Origin: Rhodospirillaceae bacterium
GTDB lineage: Bacteria > Pseudomonadota > Alphaproteobacteria > Rhodospirillales > Magnetovibrionaceae
Direction of reading: 5' to 3'
DNA length: 5,113 nt
NCBI GenBank assembly: GCA_029881835.1
Contig: JAOULV010000125.1
Location: forward strand, 1 to 5,113
How positions within the stretch are numbered: position 1 is the first letter of the stretch; every line of letters starts with the position of its first letter. Positions 1 through 5,113 of this stretch are shown here, piece by piece. The position numbers and the translations under genes are program-made. The notes under the pieces are model-generated. The model made no database searches and was not told where the DNA came from. It saw only the letters and a list, made by a program, of their open reading frames with translations.

Positions 1-306
1 ACGGATTGAACCAAAAAGCATTCCCATACTATCAAGCAGTTCTTCCGCCACGCGTGAGCGTTCGAGTATAACCCCCATAAAAACAAAAAGCGGAACCGCG
101 ACCAACACCTCGTTGGTCATGGCGTTGCCATAAATGCGCGAAGGCATTGCGCCAAAAATAGAAAAATCAAATACGCCGAAAAACCATCCGATTGAAGCAA
201 ATAACAGCCCGGTTCCAGCTAACGTAAACGCAACCGGAAACCCGGCTAACAGAAAAACAACCGCAGTCGCAAACATAAGAACATCAAGGGATTCTTTTAT
301 ATCCAT
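1..306 (-). CDS. dctM: TRAP transporter large permease DctM, N-terminal part (truncated by window edge)
   Basis: This is the N-terminal 102 codons of the large membrane subunit of a TRAP transporter, which forms the substrate path and couples uptake to a sodium or proton gradient in the inner membrane. The frame is open from an ATG at 306 to the window edge; family members usually run to 430 residues or more, so most of the gene lies outside. Visible features are a hydrophobic first segment (about residues 8-38) containing AGFPVAF at 21-27, and a second segment with AVPLFVFMG at 70-78 followed by LERS at 81-84, all typical of DctM. The start is 3 bases after the dctQ stop, so the two are probably translationally coupled; only a weak GGA lies about 10 bases upstream. 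With the dctP and dctQ neighbours, the assignment to the FcbT3/TakM-like branch is reasonable, but the substrate is not shown by this fragment. Confidence 0.93.
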   Translation of the reverse strand, partial: MDIKESLDVLMFATAVVFLLAGFPVAFTLAGTGLLFASIGWFFGVFDFSIFGAMPSRIYGNAMTNEVLVAVPLFVFMGVILERSRVAEELLDSMGMLFGSIR

Positions 307-309
307 TGC

Positions 310-852
310 CTATATTTCCAGCTTGTCATGTTCTTGGTGTGGGGTTGCAACCCCCGAAAGGGTGAGTATCGATTTGGCTACGGTCGAAAGGGCTTGAATA
401 AAAACAAGAAATGAAAAAACCAAAACAACAGATTTCAAAAGAAAAACCGCTTGAATTCCGCTTGTTTCCTTGGATCCCTCAAACACCGCCCAGGAATTTT
501 GCACATATGGCATTGATGCCCACCAGATAAGCGAACAAACAGGAATGATAAAAAATATCGAGCCAAGCAAATCAACAATAGCTTTTTTTCTAATCGATGC
601 ATCGCGATAAAAAATATCAACCCGCACATGACCGTCATGCAGCAAAGTGTATCCGGCGCCAACCATAAATAATATTGAATGAAGATATATTACCGATTCC
701 TGCATCATTATTGAGCCGACACCAAATGCATAGCGCATCACCACAACCGTAAACTGCATCAACACCATGGTTAGCGCAGCCCAAGCAACGACACGCCCAA
801 TCCATTCATTGAGCGTATCAACGTATTTGGCCATTAGTTGAAGTGGCAGCAT
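310..852 (-). CDS. dctQ: TRAP transporter small permease DctQ
   Basis: This encodes the small four-helix membrane subunit of a TRAP transporter, which pairs with DctM to receive substrate from the periplasmic binding protein. The product is 180 residues, a normal length. Hydrophobic segments are seen at about residues 19-42, 52-71, 90-113 and 134-157. The signature stretch GHVRVDIFYR at 74-83, following the second helix, is characteristic of the family, as is the acidic patch VFEGSKE before the fourth helix. I chose the ATG at 852; a TTG directly before it at 855 is in frame and sits closer to the AGGG ribosome-binding site (9 rather than 12 bases), so the protein may be one residue longer. 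An internal ATG at 834 has no ribosome-binding site. The gene lies 105 bases or so after dctP, beyond a strong hairpin, and ends 3 bases before dctM. Confidence 0.95.
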   Translation of the reverse strand: MLPLQLMAKYVDTLNEWIGRVVAWAALTMVLMQFTVVVMRYAFGVGSIMMQESVIYLHSILFMVGAGYTLLHDGHVRVDIFYRDASIRKKAIVDLLGSIFFIIPVCSLIWWASMPYVQNSWAVFEGSKETSGIQAVFLLKSVVLVFSFLVFIQALSTVAKSILTLSGVATPHQEHDKLEI

Positions 853-902
853 CAAGAATATTTGCCCTTTTTTAGAACGTTATTAAAAACTACCTAGCAA
901 AC

Positions 903-937
903 ATCAAGGCCCGCACAGAATTAGCGCGAGCCTTGAT
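903..937 (-). terminator. Intercistronic hairpin between dctP and dctQ (attenuating terminator or 3'-end stabiliser)
   Basis: In the minus-strand transcript, arms at 937-924 and 916-903 form a 14-bp stem around a 7-base loop (917-923). The outer 8 bp (ATCAAGGC with GCCTTGAT) are perfect; the inner 6 include two pairs that are G-U wobbles only in the minus-strand RNA and C-A mismatches on the plus strand. The stem begins 22 bases after the dctP stop. The downstream side is not a clean U-tract: GTTTG follows directly and a run of five T comes only some 12 bases later. It is therefore more likely a partial terminator, or a barrier to 3' exonucleases, than a full stop. That would give more binding protein than permease, a pattern known for binding-protein-dependent transporters. 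The structure is seen directly; the role is inferred. Confidence 0.7.
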
Positions 938-959
938 ATTTTTACAATGAACGCGCCCT

Positions 960-2054
960 TTAGTATTTGAACGGAAGGATGCGTGCGTTCCAATAAGCCT
1001 GATCCGAAATTTTGGACCAAGCGATTGATTTTTTGCGGAAATCATTAAAGCTGTTAAATACCTTTTTAGTGATTTCATCGCTTTCGGCTGCCTCACGAAC
1101 AACCGAACCTGACGCTTCGCCGATTGCTTGCAATGTGGCATCGTCAAATTTTCGCAATTGCACGCCATGTTCATTGCGAAGCGTGTCTAGGGCGTCGCCG
1201 TTCTTGGCGTTGAATTCGGCAAGAGAAATAGAATTTTCTGCTGCCATCGCGGTGCTTACCATTGCTTTATGATCGGCGGAAAGGCTTTCCCATACCTTTA
1301 GGTTCATCGCTGAACCAAGGGTGGTTCCTGGTTCGTGGAAGCCTGGGTAGTAGTAGTATTTGGTAACTTTGTAAAAGCCAAAGGCCAAATCATTCCACGG
1401 GCCAACCCATTCGGTCGCATCAATTGCACCTGATTGCAGTGCGGGGAATATCTCGCCACCGGGCAGGGCAACCGCTGCGGCACCAATGCGACGCAAAACT
1501 TCACCGCCAAGGCCTGGCATACGAATTTTTAAACCCTTGTAATCATCAAGCGAGTTAATTTCTTTGTTATACCAGCCGCCCATCTGCACACCGGTATTAC
1601 CCGCCATAAAAGGCTTTATGTTAAATCCGGATGAAAGTTCATCCCACAGCTGTTGACCACCGCCATGGTGAATCCACGCGTTCATTTCGGTTGCTGTAAG
1701 GCCAAACGGAACCGCGGCAAAAAAGTTAAATGCCTTTGATTTTCCTTGCCAATAATATTCTGCACCGTGATACATGTCGGCGGTGCCGTTAGAAACGGCA
1801 TCAAACGATTCAAACGGTGGAACCAATTCGCCTGCGGCATAAACCTTTACCGAAAGGGCACCGCCAGAAATTGCCGTTATGTTATCGGCAAGACGCTGTG
1901 CCGAAGTTCCGAGGCCGGGAAAATTTTTCGGCCACGTGGTGACCATTTTGAGTTCACGTACATTTTGCGCTATGGCTGGTGCGGCAAGCGTGGCTGCTGC
2001 CGCGCCAGCGATACCTGCCGTGGCGGCATTTTTAAGAAAATCACGACGTTTCAT
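960..2054 (-). CDS. dctP: TRAP transporter periplasmic substrate-binding protein DctP (TakP/FcbT1-like)
   Basis: This is the periplasmic solute receptor of the TRAP system, which captures substrate and delivers it to DctQM. The 364-residue protein opens with a twin-arginine signal (KRRDFLK at 2-8, then an alanine-rich hydrophobic stretch ending APAIAQ near 25-30), so export by Tat is predicted. The mature part begins ELKMVTTWP, typical of this branch. KIRMPG (Arg at 178) matches the conserved arginine that binds the substrate carboxylate across TRAP receptors. ATEW (Glu 215, Trp 216) matches the region that, in the 2-oxo acid receptor TakP, helps bind a metal ion with the ligand; I rely on memory for that match. 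The start is set by a GGAGG at 2068-2064: it abuts the upstream in-frame ATG at 2063, leaving no spacing, but is 9 bases from the ATG at 2054. It is the first gene of a dctP-dctQ-dctM operon. Likely substrates are small 2-oxo or hydroxy acids or related carboxylates; this is inference. Confidence 0.95.
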   Translation of the reverse strand: MKRRDFLKNAATAGIAGAAAATLAAPAIAQNVRELKMVTTWPKNFPGLGTSAQRLADNITAISGGALSVKVYAAGELVPPFESFDAVSNGTADMYHGAEYYWQGKSKAFNFFAAVPFGLTATEMNAWIHHGGGQQLWDELSSGFNIKPFMAGNTGVQMGGWYNKEINSLDDYKGLKIRMPGLGGEVLRRIGAAAVALPGGEIFPALQSGAIDATEWVGPWNDLAFGFYKVTKYYYYPGFHEPGTTLGSAMNLKVWESLSADHKAMVSTAMAAENSISLAEFNAKNGDALDTLRNEHGVQLRKFDDATLQAIGEASGSVVREAAESDEITKKVFNSFNDFRKKSIAWSKISDQAYWNARILPFKY

Positions 2055-2063
2055 TTTTGTCAT

Positions 2064-2068
2064 CCTCC
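2064..2068 (-). promoter_or_regulatory. Ribosome-binding site that decides the dctP start
   Basis: A perfect GGAGG is read on the minus strand. It touches the ATG at 2063 with no spacer, which is unworkable, and lies 9 bases before the ATG at 2054, which is good spacing. The shorter form of DctP, starting MKRRDFLK, is therefore favoured. Confidence 0.8.
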
Positions 2069-2195
2069 ACTGTTCGGTTGTTTGGTATGATTGTTACATT
2101 ATGCCCATTTTGGGGCTTAACAAATTTTTCGTGCATAAGCTTATGACTAGAAAAGCCCTTAGACAACCATAGTTTATTGAATAATCCGGTTAATT
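2069..2195 (-). promoter_or_regulatory. Intergenic region upstream of dctP with candidate operator palindrome
   Basis: This gap between bpt and dctP should hold the transporter's promoter. Its clearest element is a perfect 12-bp palindrome, CATAAGCTTATG, at 2134-2145, about 80 bases before the dctP start. A poor -35/-10 pair fits around it: TTGTCT, 17 bases, then TAAGCT, the latter inside the palindrome. Nearer the gene is a small inverted repeat (GCCC at 2103-2106, GGGC at 2113-2116), with CATAAT on the minus strand overlapping its end as another possible -10. No strong terminator for the upstream bpt gene is visible, so read-through is possible. The palindrome is seen; operator and promoter roles are guesses. 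Confidence 0.35.
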
Positions 2196-2918
2196 TTAGC
2201 CTTGTACTGTGGCCCATTTTCCGTCGGAATACCCCTCCAGCGGAGAAAATTTTTTCTTATAGTCCATCTTGGGGCTTTCGCTAACCCAGTACCCCAAATA
2301 AACGTGATTGAGCCCTAAATTTTTAGTGTGTTCGACCAGCCATAAAATTATAAACGTTCCAAGGCTTCGTCGCTCAAGTTCGGGTGAATAAAAACTATAA
2401 ACCGCTGAAATTCCACCTTTGATCTGGTCTGCAATGCAACATGCAATAAGCTGGTTTTCAGGGTTGCGAAATTCAACCACATTGGTTCTGACGGGTGTGT
2501 CTTCAATTAGGGATTGATAATCATAAAAATCCATCATCGCCATGTCGCCTTCGCCGTGGCGCGTTTTTATGTATGATTGAAACAATAAAAACTGCTCATG
2601 CGTGGCGGTTGGCGGGTTAACAGAAACACTTATATCTGTATTTTTATTTTTAATTTTTCGCTGTGAGCGGGTGTAAATAAAATTACGAACCGGTATTCTA
2701 ACCGACACACATAAATTGCAGTTATCGCAAACCGGAATATAAGCAACGGTATGGCTACGCCTAAAACCCGTAAGCGAAAGACGGTCGTTCATTTCAACCG
2801 CATCACGACCACTAATTTCGGTAACCATCCTTTTTTCTATCAGGCCATCAACATAGGGGCACGATAGTGGCTGGGTTGTGAAAAAAAACCTGATGTCGGA
2901 TCTTGGGTTGTGACGCAT
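2196..2918 (-). CDS. bpt: Aspartate/glutamate leucyltransferase (arginyl/leucyl-tRNA-protein transferase, Bpt/ATE family)
   Basis: This enzyme moves leucine (or arginine in some members) from aminoacyl-tRNA onto the N-terminus of proteins, classically those starting with Asp or Glu, marking them for degradation by the ClpS-ClpAP route in the cytoplasm. The 240-residue product has the usual bacterial length. The N-terminal domain shows SCPY at 19-22 and a CDNCNLC cluster at 64-70, the conserved cysteine set of the family; GFRRS at 51-55 fits the family's N-terminal part. The C-terminal GNAT-like domain shows YSFYSPEL at 174-181, SLGTF at 185-189, and YLGYWV at 207-212 followed by KMDYKKKFSPLE at 217-228, all strong signatures. 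The ATG at 2918 is preceded by an AGAGA-like ribosome-binding site. The gene follows motB by 35 bases with no terminator between, so it is probably cotranscribed with the stator genes. Leucyl rather than arginyl specificity is the family default for the Bpt type and is not proven here. Confidence 0.94.
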   Translation of the reverse strand: MRHNPRSDIRFFFTTQPLSCPYVDGLIEKRMVTEISGRDAVEMNDRLSLTGFRRSHTVAYIPVCDNCNLCVSVRIPVRNFIYTRSQRKIKNKNTDISVSVNPPTATHEQFLLFQSYIKTRHGEGDMAMMDFYDYQSLIEDTPVRTNVVEFRNPENQLIACCIADQIKGGISAVYSFYSPELERRSLGTFIILWLVEHTKNLGLNHVYLGYWVSESPKMDYKKKFSPLEGYSDGKWATVQG

Positions 2919-2953
2919 CTAGTTCTCTTTTTTCAACAGATGACTAATTATTG

Positions 2954-3964
2954 CTATTGAAAAGGGTTGTTGGTTTCGCCGTGAATTACAGATGGAACAT
3001 TGCCACCATTGTCCGATGGATTATCGGATGGTTTTTCCGGCAGTGTCTGTTCGCCCGTTCCGCGCAACATTATAATGGAAAGCCTGCGGTTGCGCGAATT
3101 TTTTGGATCATCGGGCAAAAGGGGCTCTGTTTCGGCTTTGCCGATTATGTGCGAAAGCCTTTCCGGTGGTATTGCGCTACGCAATAAAAACCTTCTGGCG
3201 GAATTAGCGCGATCGGATGAAAGTTCCCAGTTTGTGTATTCTTCCCCACGCGTGGTGAACGGAACGGAATCAGTATGCCCGGTAATAGATATATTTTGCG
3301 GCATTTTTAAAATTACCTGGGCAACAAGGCCAAGAACACGTTCCGTGTGTTCGTACATTTTGGCGCTTCCTGATGGAAACATGGCAAGACCGTCTTGATC
3401 AACAATCTGGATGCGCAGGCCTTCGGGCGTGTTATCAATCATCAGGCTTTCGGCCAGCTGCTGAAACTCGGGCAAGGTTTCTATGGCCTCTTTAAGTTCG
3501 TCTGCGGCCTGTTCAAATTGCTGTTGCTCGGCTTTTTCAAGCTGCTCTTGTTCGCTAACCGTTTGTTGCTCGGCCTGATCTTCGACAGGCTGGCTGTCAG
3601 ACTCGCCCTCGGACGGTGCGTCTTGGGCTGATTCACCGCCCTTGCCGGCACTTGGTGGGGGCAGGTCCATCACAACCGTGGGGCGACCAAGGGTATCTTC
3701 TTGTGTCCCGTCATCGGCAATGGTTGTGCCGCCCAGTATCTTGCCGGAACCGCTTTGGCTAAGAGTGGCAACCGTTGGGGCAAAATAATCGGCAATACCT
3801 TCAAGCTGTTCTTGGGTAACCGAGTTCAGCAACCACAACAAAAGAAAAAACGCCATCATCGCCGTAACAAAGTCGGCGTAAGCGATTTTCCACGCACCGC
3901 CATGATGGGCACCGTGACCGCCTTTTTTAACTTTTTTAATTATTATTGGTTGGTCGGCGGGCAT
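2954..3964 (-). CDS. motB: Flagellar motor stator protein MotB
   Basis: MotB anchors the stator to peptidoglycan and carries the ion-binding aspartate for torque generation. The 336-residue protein has a short basic, histidine-rich cytoplasmic start (residues 10-23), then one membrane helix at about 27-48 with the essential aspartate at 31 (YADFVTAMMAFF, 29-40), equivalent to Asp32 in E. coli. A plug-like amphipathic segment with LEGIADYFAP follows at 54-63. A long acidic, glutamine-rich linker, likely coiled, spans about 110-160. The OmpA-like peptidoglycan-binding domain covers about 185-300, with TGHTD at 228-232, NWELSSDRA at 246-254 and RNRRLSI at 291-297. A polar tail of some 35 residues follows, making it longer than E. 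coli MotB (308). The start ATG at 3964 has a good GGAAGG 7 bases upstream (3977-3972). It is 24 bases after motA, in the conserved order. Confidence 0.97.
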   Translation of the reverse strand: MPADQPIIIKKVKKGGHGAHHGGAWKIAYADFVTAMMAFFLLLWLLNSVTQEQLEGIADYFAPTVATLSQSGSGKILGGTTIADDGTQEDTLGRPTVVMDLPPPSAGKGGESAQDAPSEGESDSQPVEDQAEQQTVSEQEQLEKAEQQQFEQAADELKEAIETLPEFQQLAESLMIDNTPEGLRIQIVDQDGLAMFPSGSAKMYEHTERVLGLVAQVILKMPQNISITGHTDSVPFTTRGEEYTNWELSSDRANSARRFLLRSAIPPERLSHIIGKAETEPLLPDDPKNSRNRRLSIIMLRGTGEQTLPEKPSDNPSDNGGNVPSVIHGETNNPFQ

Positions 3965-3988
3965 TATTCAGCCTTCCACATTTTAGAT

Positions 3989-4852
3989 TTAAGCAACGCT
4001 GCCGATTTCATTTACCGCCTCTTCAAGCTCAGCAAATGTTGGCCTTACGTTTGAGCCTAAAACTTTGCGAGAAAATTCAATGGAAACCTGTGGGGCGTAT
4101 CCTTGCATGTGGGCAAGAATTCCAGCGCGCATGCACGCAAAATATTGGGAATCTGATTGGAATGTTTTTCCTAAAGACTGCGCCATCGGCGAAACAAAAC
4201 CGTACGAAAATAAAATACCACTAAAAGTGCCAACAAGCGCAGCACCGATGAGGTGACCAAGGATTTCCGGTGGTTCGGTAATAGAGCCCATAGTGTGAAT
4301 AACGCCCAAAACTGCGGCAACGATACCAAGCGCGGGCAGGCCATCACCCAAGACCGCCATAGCATCAGACACGGCGGCATCTTCGGCGTGATGAATATCA
4401 AGTTCGGCATCCATTAGCGCCTCAACCTCAAACGCGTTTGAGGTGCCAAGGGTGAGCATGCGCAAATAGTCGCACATGAATTCTACCGCATGATGGTCTG
4501 ATTGAAATTTTGGAAAGTTGGCAAATAGCGTACTTTCGTTGGGGTTTTCAACGTGCTGTTCCAGCGCAAGATCGCCTTTGCTTTTTGCCAGCTTGAACAC
4601 ACTGTAAAGAAGCGTCAGTAATTCGACGTAATGATCTTTTTTATACTTTTCCCCCTTAATAAGAAGGGGCATGGACTTGCCGGTAGCTTTAACAACGTTC
4701 ATCGGGTTGGAAATTATAAATGCCCCGATGCCGCCGCCAAAAATGATAAGAAATTCCAGCGGTTGCCACAGAACCTCAAGGTGGCCGCCGGCACCTGCGT
4801 ACCCGCCAATCACCGAAGCAACAACAACTATGAAGCCAATAATAAATAACAT
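3989..4852 (-). CDS. motA: Flagellar motor stator protein MotA
   Basis: MotA surrounds the MotB dimer in the inner membrane and pushes on the rotor protein FliG as ions pass. The 287-residue product aligns with E. coli MotA almost without gaps through the core: Pro173 (DGLPALGIVAAVLG) and Pro222 (FVSPMAQ) fall at the same numbers, as does the FliG-contacting Glu98. The second charged contact, Arg90 in E. coli, is a lysine here, keeping the charge. Four membrane segments are seen at about 2-20, 32-49, 171-191 and 203-223, with the large cytoplasmic loop between the second and third. The long loop and overall form suit a proton-type stator of the E. coli kind, though ion type is inferred. The ATG at 4852 has a GAGGTG 8 bases upstream. 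motB follows at 24 bases. Confidence 0.97.
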   Translation of the reverse strand: MLFIIGFIVVVASVIGGYAGAGGHLEVLWQPLEFLIIFGGGIGAFIISNPMNVVKATGKSMPLLIKGEKYKKDHYVELLTLLYSVFKLAKSKGDLALEQHVENPNESTLFANFPKFQSDHHAVEFMCDYLRMLTLGTSNAFEVEALMDAELDIHHAEDAAVSDAMAVLGDGLPALGIVAAVLGVIHTMGSITEPPEILGHLIGAALVGTFSGILFSYGFVSPMAQSLGKTFQSDSQYFACMRAGILAHMQGYAPQVSIEFSRKVLGSNVRPTFAELEEAVNEIGSVA

Positions 4853-4938
4853 TAAATGCCCACCTCTATGGATTTTGGCTTACTTGCGCGTGGGCCGCTT
4901 GTAGCATTTTTAATACATGATTCGCTAAAGCATAATAT

Positions 4939-4955
4939 ACGTGGTTTGGACGTGG
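4939..4955. repeat. Tandem ACGTGG hexamers 11 bases apart upstream of motA
   Basis: ACGTGG occurs at 4939-4944 and again at 4950-4955, separated by TTTGG. The 11-base period puts both copies on about the same face of the helix, the usual spacing for a dimeric regulator such as a response regulator. The pair lies about 90-100 bases upstream of the motA start and within the spacer of the weak sigma-70-like promoter. The repeat is seen directly; a regulatory role is inference, and two hexamers can occur by chance. Confidence 0.35.
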
Positions 4956-5002
4956 TGGGTAACTGCATGTTTTGTCGCATTCACTTTGTTGTAATCGGCC
5001 AA

Positions 5003-5030
5003 TAAACCATATATGGGGCGAGATTGATAA
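5003..5030 (+). promoter_or_regulatory. Weak sigma-28-like promoter candidate for the divergent gene
   Basis: On the plus strand TAAA (5003-5006) is followed after 16 bases by ATTGATAA (5023-5030), sharing GATAA with the sigma-28 -10 box GCCGATAA. The known spacing is 15-16 bases. It lies about 75 bases before the ATG at 5104 and next to flagellar genes, which is why it is noted. Only five of eight -10 positions match, so the call is weak. Confidence 0.22.
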
Positions 5031-5103
5031 TTAAAGGTTTTCCAGCCTAAATCGAGGTTATTATTAAACATTATATGAATGATTAACGAGGCAAAGTTTA
5101 TCT

Positions 5104-5113
5104 ATGGCCGAAA
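5104..5113 (+). CDS. Possible start of a divergent gene (three codons visible)
   Basis: An ATG at 5104 opens a frame reading M-A-E to the window edge. A GAGG at 5088-5091 lies 12 bases upstream, a little far for a ribosome-binding site. The AT-rich leader and the long gap before motA suit a divergently transcribed gene, but the visible part is too short to identify or to prove coding. Confidence 0.25.

Larger units (their letters stand above)
4853..5103. other. Non-coding region between motA and a possible divergent gene
   Basis: This 251-base stretch holds no convincing gene and should carry the promoter for motA on the minus strand. A weak sigma-70-like pair is present on that strand: TTACCC, 17 bases, TATATT (about 4962-4934). 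GCCGATTA on the minus strand (4999-4992) matches seven of eight positions of the flagellar sigma-28 -10 box but has no matching -35. A perfect 10-bp palindrome, CCATATATGG, lies at 5007-5016. The half nearest 5104 is AT-rich. Confidence 0.5.

Noticed and set aside
134..397. Plus-strand frame of 87 codons over the dctM-dctQ junction
   Set aside because: The minus strand here codes for two recognisable TRAP permease proteins; the plus frame is an antisense shadow with no domain.
1746..2172. Plus-strand frames opposite the 5' half of dctP
   Set aside because: They overlap a clearly coding, conserved gene on the other strand and the Tat-signal region; the translations show no family features.
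2919..2953. Separate promoter or terminator between motB and bpt
   Set aside because: Only 35 bases are available and they contain no inverted repeat with a T-run and no recognisable promoter pair.
3395..3631. Plus-strand hydrophobic frame of 78 codons opposite motB
   Set aside because: It is the reverse reading of the Glu/Gln-rich MotB linker, which gives Leu/Phe-rich shadow frames; it has no ribosome-binding site and no recognisable family.
4992..4999. GCCGATTA on the minus strand as a full sigma-28 promoter for motA
   Set aside because: The -10 match is seven of eight, but nothing like TAAA is found 15-16 bases upstream, so I do not list it as a promoter on its own.
5007..5016. CCATATATGG palindrome, which resembles a eukaryotic CArG box
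   Set aside because: The context is bacterial, so the resemblance has no meaning; as a 10-bp AT-rich palindrome it may be chance, and it is only mentioned under the intergenic region.

Overview
The window is a stretch of bacterial chromosome that looks alphaproteobacterial. The best guess is a Rhodospirillales-like or marine relative, based on the style of MotB and of the TRAP transporter and on a slightly AT-rich composition; no rRNA or other marker gene is present to confirm it. All five complete genes, plus a truncated sixth, lie on the minus strand. Only the last ten bases may belong to a plus-strand gene. I found no tRNA, rRNA, insertion sequence, CRISPR array or phage gene.

Layout in the direction of minus-strand transcription (right to left). 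The right end (about 4853-5103) is a non-coding region between motA and a possible divergent gene whose start codon may be at 5104. It holds a tandem hexamer repeat and a weak flagellar-type promoter candidate. Next come motA (4852-3989) and motB (3964-2954), the two stator proteins of the flagellar motor. After 35 bases comes bpt (2918-2196), an aminoacyl-tRNA-protein transferase of the N-degron pathway. The tight spacing and the lack of a terminator suggest a motA-motB-bpt transcription unit.

A 130-base gap with a perfect 12-bp palindrome separates this unit from a TRAP transporter operon: dctP (substrate-binding protein with a Tat signal), dctQ (small permease) and dctM (large permease, cut off by the window's left edge). 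A strong hairpin lies between dctP and dctQ. It probably lets the binding protein be made in excess over the permeases. dctQ and dctM are only 3 bases apart and are probably translationally coupled. The binding protein resembles the TakP / FcbT1 branch of TRAP transporters, so a small 2-oxo or 2-hydroxy acid, or an aromatic or related carboxylate, is the likely kind of substrate.

The genes are recognisable members of known families. I see no convincing new system. The points worth following up are regulatory elements (the dctP-dctQ hairpin, the dctP upstream palindrome, the motA upstream repeat), the corrected dctP start, and the pairing of an N-degron enzyme with the flagellar stator genes.
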